Below are positions 35,803 to 43,513 of a stretch of DNA of 64,000 nt, in pieces. A model generated the notes under the pieces. The model saw only the letters and a list, made by a program, of their open reading frames with translations. It was not told the origin of the DNA and made no database searches. This DNA comes from an uncultured bacterium (lineage in GTDB: Bacteria > Planctomycetota > UBA1135 > GCA-002686595): NCBI GenBank assembly GCA_937910685.1, contig CALEMP010000205.1, positions 1 through 64,000 on the forward strand, given 5' to 3'. Position numbers and translations under genes: made by a program. The first letter of the stretch is position 1, and each line of letters begins with the position of its first letter.

Positions 35803-36696
35803 CTAGGGCAGCACCCGCTGGATCGGAACCACGTAGGGATCCGGCAACAGTCGGCCGCTCCCATTGGGGTCCGGCACCTGCTTCAAGTCCCGGATCAGAC
35901 TCTTCAGCTCCGCAGCGGTCTTACCCGCTCCAACCACCAGCAAGATCTTGCCATCGGTCAGCAAGGGCTGCACCACGGGAAGCCCTGCTTTCTTCAAGGT
36001 GTTGTAGGCCGCTTGGGCGTAGCTCTTACAAGTCGCCCGTTGATTGGCGTACTCCACGGCTTGCACGGTGTAGTGATTGGCGGGATCCCGGAGGGCCGCA
36101 TCCGGACCAAGGATCGGGGTTTGGGCAGGCATCGCAGATGAGCTTCCCTGCCCAGGGTTCAGCGCACCCTGCTCGATGTTAGGGCGTGGATCCTTGAAGG
36201 CCGCGAAGTCGGTTCGCATGCTATTGAACGATCCCGATTTCGCCCCGTTCGAGGTCCCAAGAGCCCCTATCCCCGCTTGCGTGGTTTGCTGTAAAGGGTT
36301 CTTGCCGCCGGCCAAGAGCCAACCGGAGCCAAAGGCAAGCACGACGATGAAGCTCGCGACGAACAGCAAAGTCCCCAATCCCAGGGGCAAGACCACTTGC
36401 CTTTGGTTCGGCTTAGGCTGCGCTTCGACTTGGGTCTTGGGAGCCGCTTGGGTTGCACCGGTTCTTTCCGGGGCGGGCTTCACCAGTGGAAGGTTCGACG
36501 ACACCAGACCACCGACGGATTCCCCAGGTGCACGGGGTGCGCCCTGGGGGGAAGGCACCGCTCCTTTGGATTGGTCAAGGGCTGTATCAGATGAGCCGCG
36601 CCCAAGGGAAGGGTTCGCCCTCTCCCCTATGGATTGCTTGCGTTCCCCAACGGAGGCCCGCAGGGCTTCCAGCATATGATTTTGATGCTTCGCCAT
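35803..36696 (-). CDS. Single-pass membrane protein, SPOR-like C-terminus
   Basis: 297 residues from the ATG at 36696 (MAKHQNHMLEALRAS). A polar, low-complexity N-terminus of about 95 residues precedes a membrane segment (LLFVASFIVVLAFGSGWLLAG). A Gly/Ser-rich linker leads to a C-terminal domain with YTVQAVEYANQRATCKSYAQ and LLTDGKILLVVGAGKTAAEL, the layout of a SPOR peptidoglycan-binding domain. SPOR domains bind denuded glycan at division sites. Similar architecture to FtsN, but no sequence proof. Confidence 0.68.
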   Translation of the reverse strand: MAKHQNHMLEALRASVGERKQSIGERANPSLGRGSSDTALDQSKGAVPSPQGAPRAPGESVGGLVSSNLPLVKPAPERTGATQAAPKTQVEAQPKPNQRQVVLPLGLGTLLFVASFIVVLAFGSGWLLAGGKNPLQQTTQAGIGALGTSNGAKSGSFNSMRTDFAAFKDPRPNIEQGALNPGQGSSSAMPAQTPILGPDAALRDPANHYTVQAVEYANQRATCKSYAQAAYNTLKKAGLPVVQPLLTDGKILLVVGAGKTAAELKSLIRDLKQVPDPNGSGRLLPDPYVVPIQRVLP

Positions 36697-36810
36697 AATA
36701 GTCAGGGGGGCTTGGACCAAACTCCGGCCTTGACCCCAGTCAAAAATCCTAGGGATCGGGAGCGTTGCATTCAATGGACTCCCTGGCCTGGGAATCCCAA
36801 AAAATGGGGC

Positions 36811-37992
36811 TCACTCTGCTTCCATGCGTTCCTGAAAGTGCACATCCAGGCCTGCCAGGCGCCAGGAGGGGCCGTCCTGGGCGGAATCGGTGCCCACGAT
36901 GGTCATCCTCCCCCCATAGCGCACCCGCCGACCATGCTCATGGCCAAAGTGAATGACCCGCCCCCCCACGATCCAGATGCCCTCCACCTCAAAAGCGGGC
37001 CTCCCGGAGAGTCCGACCCTGGAGTGCACCTGGGCCTCGACAAATTCCAGGCTCTCCACACGGCCCCGGGCCCCACCGCCCTCATCCGCCTGAACCAAAC
37101 TGCCATGAATGCCCTGGTAAAGGGAATCAAGCAGCTCGGGCTCAACGCTCGATGCCAGCAGGCGATAGATCCCTTCTTCGGTTGTGCTATCAAAGGCCGC
37201 ATACACCCGGCGCATGAGAGCCTCTTGAATCACCAGGGACTGGTCCTCGCTGGGCAGAACAAGAGCACCGGGCCCGTTGTTGGCCCAGGCACCTGCCAGC
37301 AGAATCCCCCCGAGAGCCATGCCCAAGGAGCGCCTCTGGTTACGAGCATACCCAGCCGCCGCAAGGCCCCCGGCCAGGCCCAAGATCAAGAGGGTAGCAC
37401 TGCGTTGAACAGGATGGGTCGTGACCAAGAGTGGAGCCACCGGCGGCAGAGTAAGGCCGCCCGACAGGTCCCGGTGCCAAGTCCAGCGGGGCTCTTCCGC
37501 TGTCAAGACCACATAGTCAAAGGAACGCTCCCCGAGCAAATGCACGGGCAATCGCGGTTCTCCACCCAGGGTATCTTCTGGAAAAACCGACCATTCCAAG
37601 GCCACTTCCTGAGGGGGCTCCAGCAGGGCGTAATCCAACTGGAACACCAAAGAAGGTTCGGCCCCATAAGCACCCTCGTGGGGACCAATAGAAACCACCG
37701 ATTGGACCCGACCAAGAAGGCGTTGCCCGTCCACTTCAAGGGCCATCATCGGGGACAAAACCCGGCGCGCCTCCAGCAGAACAGCTGAGCGTTCGTCTTC
37801 ACTCAAGGGCACGCCCAGCAACCCCTCCATGCCAAACCACTGGCTCAAGATGCGCTGCTCGCCGTTGAGCACTGCGCTCAACTCACCATCCCCTAGGTGC
37901 AGCTCCACAAACACCGGCGGGCCCGGGTGAGCAGGCAAGGAAGGCCCCCCCCCAGCAAGAATAGCAAGCCAGCAGATGAGCCCCTGAATCAT
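36811..37992 (-). CDS. Membrane protein of unknown function
   Basis: 393 residues. An N-terminal signal (LICWLAILAGGG), an extracytoplasmic domain of about 165 residues, two membrane segments (ATLLILGLAGGLAAAGYA and LGMALGGILLAGAWANNG), and a second soluble domain of about 140 residues. The soluble parts have no catalytic motif I recognise. It starts in a 4-nt overlap with the TPR lipoprotein gene upstream, so the two are probably a functional pair in the envelope. No named family. Confidence 0.65.
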   Translation of the reverse strand: MIQGLICWLAILAGGGPSLPAHPGPPVFVELHLGDGELSAVLNGEQRILSQWFGMEGLLGVPLSEDERSAVLLEARRVLSPMMALEVDGQRLLGRVQSVVSIGPHEGAYGAEPSLVFQLDYALLEPPQEVALEWSVFPEDTLGGEPRLPVHLLGERSFDYVVLTAEEPRWTWHRDLSGGLTLPPVAPLLVTTHPVQRSATLLILGLAGGLAAAGYARNQRRSLGMALGGILLAGAWANNGPGALVLPSEDQSLVIQEALMRRVYAAFDSTTEEGIYRLLASSVEPELLDSLYQGIHGSLVQADEGGGARGRVESLEFVEAQVHSRVGLSGRPAFEVEGIWIVGGRVIHFGHEHGRRVRYGGRMTIVGTDSAQDGPSWRLAGLDVHFQERMEAE

Positions 37993-39506
37993 CGGCCCCC
38001 AGCGCCGGGGTCGGCCTCTTGAGGAACAACTGATTCTGGACCGAGCCCCTCTGAATCGGCCGGAATCGGCAGTATCTGCAACAATTGGCGGGTCTGCTCG
38101 ACCCAGCGTCCACCTTCCTCAAGCACCAAATAGGCTTGCAGCACCTCCCGGGCACCCTGGGTCTTGCCCCCTTGCATGAGGGCATCCGCAATGCGCAGAT
38201 GGAGGGGCTCCGGTAACTCGACCCCATCTAGGCGCAAGTCATCCAAAACCCAATGCCATTGCTCGGCGGCGGCGAGGAAATCCTGCTGGGCAAAAAACAC
38301 ATGGCCGCGGTACAGGTGGGCCTCAACGGCCCCCGGGTCGAGGGCCAGAGCTTGATCCAAGAGCTCACCAGCGAGGCTAAACTCTTCGGCTTCTAAGGCT
38401 GCGATACCCTCGCTAATTTTCAAGGACCCGTCGTAAACTTGTAACTCAGGAAGACGCGGATCGAGCGCGCGCACTAGGGCAAGTTTCTCAGCTCTCTCAG
38501 CTTCGCCCTCGGGATCCTCACCTGCGGCGGCAAGCTCCGCAAACACCTTACGCGCTTCCACGCGCAAGACAGTGCCAGCCGTCCCAAGTTCCTCATCTTG
38601 AAGACCCAGCTCCTTGGCTCGCAAAAAAGATTGGATAGCTAATGAACGATGCCCCTGGGCCAAGGCGACAAACCCCGCGCGCTTGTAGTGCCCCGCCAAC
38701 TCAAGCTCCATGGTCCGGCCCCGCAGAAGAGTCTCTTCAAAGGTCTTGAGGGCATCGCCCCACTCGCCATTCAAGATCAGCGTGTCCCCTAGAAAAACCA
38801 AAGCGTCCAACTCGCCGGGGTCGGCCTCCACCGCAGCACGTGCATGTTGCAAGGCGAGTGCACGATCGGTGCCCATATAGGAACGCCCCACCAACAGGTA
38901 AGCCTGCCCGAGGGAGCGGGCCATGAAGGGCAGGTTGGGATCGAGGCCCTGGGCCTGCTCCAAAAGGGCAAGCCCCAGTCGGGCGCCTCCTGGACTAGAA
39001 ATCAGCACCACACCCCGAGCCCGCAACAACTCCGGGGCCACAGTCCCCCCGCGCTGGGCGACGGCAGCTAACTCTCCCTCGGCCGTCTGCAGCATGCCTC
39101 CCCAAGCGTGAATTTCGACGCTGGTGGCCAGCACCCGGGGATCCAATGGATGGGACCTGCGGGCCCGACCAAGGGCCGTTTCGGCCCCATTCATGTCCCC
39201 CTCCAAGAGGCAAAGGCGGGCCAGGAGTAAATCCCCCTCCGGAGGCCCCGCCAAGGATGCAGCCCCGGGCACCAAGGCCCGGGAGCTTTCAAGCTGCCCG
39301 TGGTCTAGGGCCAAACGGGCCTCTGCCACCCGCGGGTCGGCGCTGCGCGGAACCCGCGCGGCGTCAATCCACGCAGAAGGGCTCTGAACTTGACTGGGAG
39401 GATTCGGCCCAGCTTCGTCCTGACCGCAGGAACCCAGGGTGAACAACACGAGGCCCCCAAGGAAAACGCCCTGGGGAGCAGAAGATAAAAGTCGCAGAGT
39501 GCACAT
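37989..39506 (-). CDS. TPR-repeat lipoprotein
   Basis: 505 residues from the ATG at 39506; the upstream frame lacks a better start. The lipoprotein signal ends FTLGSC at about residue 27. The mature part is a long chain of TPR-like helices (ARLALDHGQLESSRALV, LLLARLCLLEGDMNGAE, LDQALALDPGAVEAHLYRG). TPR solenoids mediate protein contacts. Translationally coupled to the membrane protein downstream. No promoter recognised in the 247-nt gap upstream (39507-39753), which also shows no gene. Confidence 0.75.
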   Translation of the reverse strand: MCTLRLLSSAPQGVFLGGLVLFTLGSCGQDEAGPNPPSQVQSPSAWIDAARVPRSADPRVAEARLALDHGQLESSRALVPGAASLAGPPEGDLLLARLCLLEGDMNGAETALGRARRSHPLDPRVLATSVEIHAWGGMLQTAEGELAAVAQRGGTVAPELLRARGVVLISSPGGARLGLALLEQAQGLDPNLPFMARSLGQAYLLVGRSYMGTDRALALQHARAAVEADPGELDALVFLGDTLILNGEWGDALKTFEETLLRGRTMELELAGHYKRAGFVALAQGHRSLAIQSFLRAKELGLQDEELGTAGTVLRVEARKVFAELAAAGEDPEGEAERAEKLALVRALDPRLPELQVYDGSLKISEGIAALEAEEFSLAGELLDQALALDPGAVEAHLYRGHVFFAQQDFLAAAEQWHWVLDDLRLDGVELPEPLHLRIADALMQGGKTQGAREVLQAYLVLEEGGRWVEQTRQLLQILPIPADSEGLGPESVVPQEADPGAGGR

Positions 39507-39753
39507 GGGGATCGCTGGAAACCGGGGAAAGGGCTGGCCCAAGGATCGCACGAAGGGACGGGGCAGGACAAGCACCGGGTGAACCTCATTTTCTACCCAG
39601 CTGCCCAGTGGGGACTACCCCCGGCCTGGGCTATTCCAGTGGGTATACCCAGCGCCCCTCGGCTCAGCAGGAGAATGGATTGGCGAGCGACCCCTTATCA
39701 GCGGCTTCAGCAGTTTCAGCGGTAAGTGCATCCTGACCCCCAGGGAGTCACGT

Positions 39754-41886
39754 TTAGTCTTCCAGCTCAAACACGCCCTCGTGGAGCTCGGCGTCCAGCT
39801 CGACACTCGTGACTGTCGTAATGATCGTACCGATCATGGGGTTGGGAAATTCGACCTCGGTACGGAAGGGCAGCATCATTCCCGAGACCTCCCGATGATC
39901 GCCGAACTCCACGTGCTGACCAATGCGACCCAGCGCGCCCAGGTGGACCAAACTGTCCTCCGCAAGGATGCCACCCTTCTCCAGGTCGATGTACAGCGTC
40001 CTTGCCGGGGCTGATGTGCCCCCCGTGCGGACCAGGAGGACCTTCTTGCCGCCCCCTTCAATTTTCTGAATCACCTGTGCGTCCGGGTACCAGTGCCGCC
40101 AGTCGCCGTAGCGAACAAGGGGACTATCCAAGCGCAGCATCTCGGCACGCTCGCCCTCGAGGACGGTCAGAGGCGTGACCGAGGTAAAGGTCCGGACGGC
40201 TTCTCCGTCAAAGGCATACCTTTCGACTTGTCCCGCCGCCTCGCTGTCCATCCGAATGCTATGGGGCCACGCGAGCAGTGTGCTTATCTCCCCGGTGATC
40301 TTCTGCTTCTCGATGGTTACAGCACCGCTCAGGCGAAGGGCTCCGAGGGATTCGAGCAGGTCGATGCGGTGGAATTTGGCGACTCGAGCCGCGACCTCGT
40401 CGATGTCAGGTAGGTCGGAAGACGGTTCGAAACGAAACTCCTTGTGGTCGCCCACGTGAAACCCAGTCACGATCCCCGCCTCGGAACGATCGAAGGTCAA
40501 GGATTCGCTCGGATTGGGCCGCAGCTTCCAACGGTCCTCGCCCACATAGGTGAGGGGAACGACGCCTTTGCCCATGATCTCCAGGGCCATGTCCTCCCCA
40601 TCACGGATGATGGCGCGGTACAGGTCGTTCTCGTCGTCCTCCATGTAGTAGCCGAGATACTGCTCGAACGGTGGGGCTGCCTCGTTGGCGTCGAACGGCA
40701 CTCCCAAAAGTAGCTCTCCAAGCACTTCCTCAACCCGTAGGCCCGTGGTGTTACCCCGGGACTGGGTAAAATAGAAGACCATCGCCTTCTGCTCAGGGAA
40801 GGCCCAAGCATGCGTCCCATCCGAGCCCGTGTGGCCGAAGGCGACGACCTTATCATCACCGCCCTCATCCGATCCCATCCAGAGCTGCATCAAGCGCCCG
40901 TAAGCCGTGTGCAGTTCGGGCAGGCCCGTGGGCCCTTTCATCGGGTGCGGTCCGGGAGTGAGCGCCTTACGGACGAAGCGCGAACCGAGCAGCCGTTCTT
41001 TCACCGGGCGACCCTTGCGCAGCCAGAAATCCATGAAGCGACCGTAATCCTGCAGCGTGGAGTAAAGTCCCTGGGAGCCAAGAAAGAAGGGGAACAGGGG
41101 CGGCTCGTTGGGACCCCAAAAGCGAGACCATTGGCCCCGTGAACCGGCGTACTTGACGCACCCCCGCGCACGCAGGGGATGGTCTTCGGTCATGACGCAG
41201 GCGCTATCCTGCATGCCCAGCGGCCCGAGGATGCGTGAGTTCACGAACTCCACTGCGCCCATGCCGCTCACAACCTCGATCAAGGCAGTCAGCGTGTCGG
41301 TTCCCTGGTCGCTGTACGAGAAGGCGCTGCCCGGTTCAAAGTCGAGTTCGTGCCCGGCACCGAGATCGGCGACGGCTTGGATACCGTCCAACTCGCGCAG
41401 GTTCTTGCCGAGGAGCAGAGACATGGGCAGTCCACTCGTGTGCGTGAGTAGGTGCTCGACGGTGACGCCGCGGAAGCCTTCCACATCGAAAGAGGGTAGG
41501 TACTCTGCCACCTGGTCGTCCAACTTGAGCTTCCTGTCATCCACCAGCATCAGGATCGAGGCCCCGATCAGAGGCTTGGTCATCGAGCGCACGCAGAAGA
41601 CGCTGCCGGTCTCCATGGGCACCTGCCCCTCGCGGTCGCGCCAGCCATAAGCCTCGTGCAGAATCGAGTGTCCGTTCTTGATCACGAGCAACTCGGCGCC
41701 GACGATTTCCTTATCGTCCACGAAACCCTGTACCAGGTCCCCGAGGACTGCGAGCACATCAGGTGACACGCCCTCGGCGAGAGCGCTTGAGGCCGGGAAG
41801 GGTGAGTCGGGAGTCGCCGGTTCCTGGGCAGGAGAAAAGGGTGACAAGACCAAGAGAAGGCCAAGGGTGCAGATAAATGAGCGCAT
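39754..41886 (-). CDS. Secreted serine hydrolase, beta-lactamase family, with extra C-terminal domain
   Basis: 710 residues with a signal peptide (SFICTLGLLLVLSPFSPAQ). The serine hydrolase domain (class C beta-lactamase/esterase fold) runs to about residue 400: catalytic SMTK, the YSDQG tyrosine motif, HTSGLP and FGHTGSDG in the third-motif position. From about residue 490 a beta-rich domain begins (LRLSGAVTIEKQKITGEI to VEFPNPMIGTIITTVTSVEL) that resembles LolA-like or periplasmic lipid-binding half-barrels. Substrate unknown; D-Ala peptide or ester hydrolysis is possible. Monocistronic by position. Confidence 0.8.
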   Translation of the reverse strand: MRSFICTLGLLLVLSPFSPAQEPATPDSPFPASSALAEGVSPDVLAVLGDLVQGFVDDKEIVGAELLVIKNGHSILHEAYGWRDREGQVPMETGSVFCVRSMTKPLIGASILMLVDDRKLKLDDQVAEYLPSFDVEGFRGVTVEHLLTHTSGLPMSLLLGKNLRELDGIQAVADLGAGHELDFEPGSAFSYSDQGTDTLTALIEVVSGMGAVEFVNSRILGPLGMQDSACVMTEDHPLRARGCVKYAGSRGQWSRFWGPNEPPLFPFFLGSQGLYSTLQDYGRFMDFWLRKGRPVKERLLGSRFVRKALTPGPHPMKGPTGLPELHTAYGRLMQLWMGSDEGGDDKVVAFGHTGSDGTHAWAFPEQKAMVFYFTQSRGNTTGLRVEEVLGELLLGVPFDANEAAPPFEQYLGYYMEDDENDLYRAIIRDGEDMALEIMGKGVVPLTYVGEDRWKLRPNPSESLTFDRSEAGIVTGFHVGDHKEFRFEPSSDLPDIDEVAARVAKFHRIDLLESLGALRLSGAVTIEKQKITGEISTLLAWPHSIRMDSEAAGQVERYAFDGEAVRTFTSVTPLTVLEGERAEMLRLDSPLVRYGDWRHWYPDAQVIQKIEGGGKKVLLVRTGGTSAPARTLYIDLEKGGILAEDSLVHLGALGRIGQHVEFGDHREVSGMMLPFRTEVEFPNPMIGTIITTVTSVELDAELHEGVFELED

Positions 41887-42099
41887 AGTGAAAGTCAGGT
41901 CAAGTCGTGGACTGAAATGTCCCTCCCGCCAAGGCAGGGTACGCTGGTAGTGGGATTCTCTTCACTCCAACTTCGAATACGGCCGTTTCCCCACGCCTTC
42001 TTACTCCGTTTTCCGACAACGACTTGGCTTCCCCGCGCGGAGTCCCCGACGCTCACCTTCACGGGCACTTTGCTCGAACCTGACGCACTCCCTGTTTCC

Positions 42100-42105
42100 T
42101 ATGCT
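42100..42105 (+). promoter_or_regulatory. Possible -10 element upstream of the glycosylase
   Basis: TATGCT lies 30 nt before the start at 42135. No good -35 at standard spacing. The same hexamer occurs in the stronger promoter at 43093. The 248-nt divergent gap (41887-42134) shows nothing else. Confidence 0.3.
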
Positions 42106-42134
42106 GGGCGGAGCTTCTCCAACCACCTTCTGCC

Positions 42135-42968
42135 ATGACACCTCACGATCCCCCTTCTGAACTTGCGGAACTCTCCCGGGCCCTTTCCCGGGAAGTACAG
42201 CGTCGGGAATGGCATGGTCAGCGCCAGGCGGCGGCCCCCGTGGCCCCAGCGCTTGGTGCTGATGGAGCCCAAACGGCAGCCCCCGCGGCGGCAGCTCCCC
42301 CGGCGGTCCAGGTTTCCCAGCCGGTCCAGCCAGAAAAAAGGGACCAAAAAACCCCAGTCCCTCCCTCCCTTGAGGAGCGCCTCGCCCAAATCCAGGCCCA
42401 AGCCGCCCAAATCTCGGACCTCACCCAACTGCAGGCCGCAGCAGAGGCCTGCACCGCTTGCGTTTTGTGCAACAGTCGCCAAAAAACTGTGGCACCCCGA
42501 ATCAATGGTTCCGCGGGGGTGGCCTTTGTGGTCCTTGCCCCCGCCGAAGAGGCCCGCAATACCCCCCTGGGAGGCCCAGCAGGGGATCTGCTCGATAAAA
42601 TCGTCACCGGAGGCATGAAACTCAAGCCTGCCCAGACTGCCCTAATCAGCCTCGTACAGTGCCGCCCCCCCCAGGACCGGCCCCCCACGGCGGACGAAAT
42701 CCGGCTCTGTTCCCCCTGGGCTCAGCGCCAGCTCGAGCTGCTCCAGGCCAAGGTCTTGGTGCCCCTCGGAGCACCTGCCGCCAACGCCCTCTTGGGCAAA
42801 AATCAGGGTTTGGAGACCCTGAGGGGCCATATCCACCGTCCTGAGGGTCCTCCTGTGGTGCCCACCTACCACCCCCAGGACCTGCTTGCTAACCCCCAAC
42901 TCAAGGCCCCCTGTTGGAAGGATATCCAGCTGGCCATGGGGGAATTGGGCCTGCCCACGGGGGGCTGA
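42135..42968 (+). CDS. Family 4 uracil-DNA glycosylase-like protein
   Basis: 277 residues with an Ala/Pro-rich N-terminal extension of about 100 residues. The UDG fold follows: CTACVLC (first two cluster Cys), GVAFVVLAPAEEARNTPLGG, TALISLVQCRPP (third Cys), RLCSPWAQRQL (fourth Cys) and PTYHPQDLL (catalytic His region). Family 4 enzymes remove uracil from DNA and carry a 4Fe-4S cluster. The first motif, usually GEAPGxxED, reads APAEEARN here and lacks the Gly-Glu start. The fold call is good, but activity is uncertain. Monocistronic and divergent from the serine hydrolase gene. Confidence 0.75.
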   Translation: MTPHDPPSELAELSRALSREVQRREWHGQRQAAAPVAPALGADGAQTAAPAAAAPPAVQVSQPVQPEKRDQKTPVPPSLEERLAQIQAQAAQISDLTQLQAAAEACTACVLCNSRQKTVAPRINGSAGVAFVVLAPAEEARNTPLGGPAGDLLDKIVTGGMKLKPAQTALISLVQCRPPQDRPPTADEIRLCSPWAQRQLELLQAKVLVPLGAPAANALLGKNQGLETLRGHIHRPEGPPVVPTYHPQDLLANPQLKAPCWKDIQLAMGELGLPTGG

Positions 42969-43069
42969 AGCCCCTCACCTGGACCTAAACCAGGGGGTAA
43001 CCGGCCCTTAGATCCCGGGTATGGCCCGTGCGGAAACCCCAGGTTTGCAGAGAGTGGCCAGTGTGATTG

Positions 43070-43098
43070 TTGACCCTCCCTGTCCCCACGGGTATGCT
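43070..43098 (+). promoter_or_regulatory. Sigma-70-like promoter for the first secretin
   Basis: TTGACC (43070-43075) and TATGCT (43093-43098) separated by exactly 17 nt. This is the best promoter in the window. Transcription would start near 43105, leaving a leader of about 409 nt to the start codon at 43514. Confidence 0.6.
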
Positions 43099-43513
43099 CC
43101 CGCTCCTTCTTTTCCATTCCTATTCTCACCCTGCGGCGCGTCCGCGGGGGCACCCGCCATCCCATGGGCCCTGCGCGTCAGGGCATCCACAGGTCATGGA
43201 GTGTGCCAGATCCTCTCGGTCGAGCCCCATTGCGCGCAGGTTCATCCCGGCCGGATTCAGCTCTGTGAGCCGTTCCTTTTTTAGTCCTAATCTTTCACCC
43301 CCTTGGTCATACCAGACGCTCCACACCCGTGGACGTCCAGCATGCACCGATGGGTTATTGAGTCTGCACGGTTTGCGATCTTCTTCGCAGATTGCGCTGG
43401 CTGCTGATTCCCGCACGTCATTCACTCGGTGTGCAAGAATCCACCCCCCCCGTAAAACCAACGGGCCGGTCTCCCGGTCCCTTGGGCTTCACCCCCCCCA
43501 CCCCCCAAGCCCC
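43099..43513 (+). other. Long 5' leader upstream of the first secretin
   Basis: No gene is supported in this stretch. The secretin frame is open back to 43067, but the translation is rich in Ser, Arg, His and Pro and lacks protein-like character. Just before the start codon are C-rich tracts (8 C at 43444-43451, then CCCCCCCC and CCCCCC runs at about 43492-43506). The leader's length suggests RNA-level control, but no known riboswitch was recognised. Confidence 0.45.

Noticed and set aside
43067-43513. The first secretin could start at 43067, adding about 149 residues.
   Set aside because: The extension overlaps the promoter, is Ser/Arg/His/Pro-rich without protein-like pattern, and would bury the lipoprotein signal that begins at 43514.
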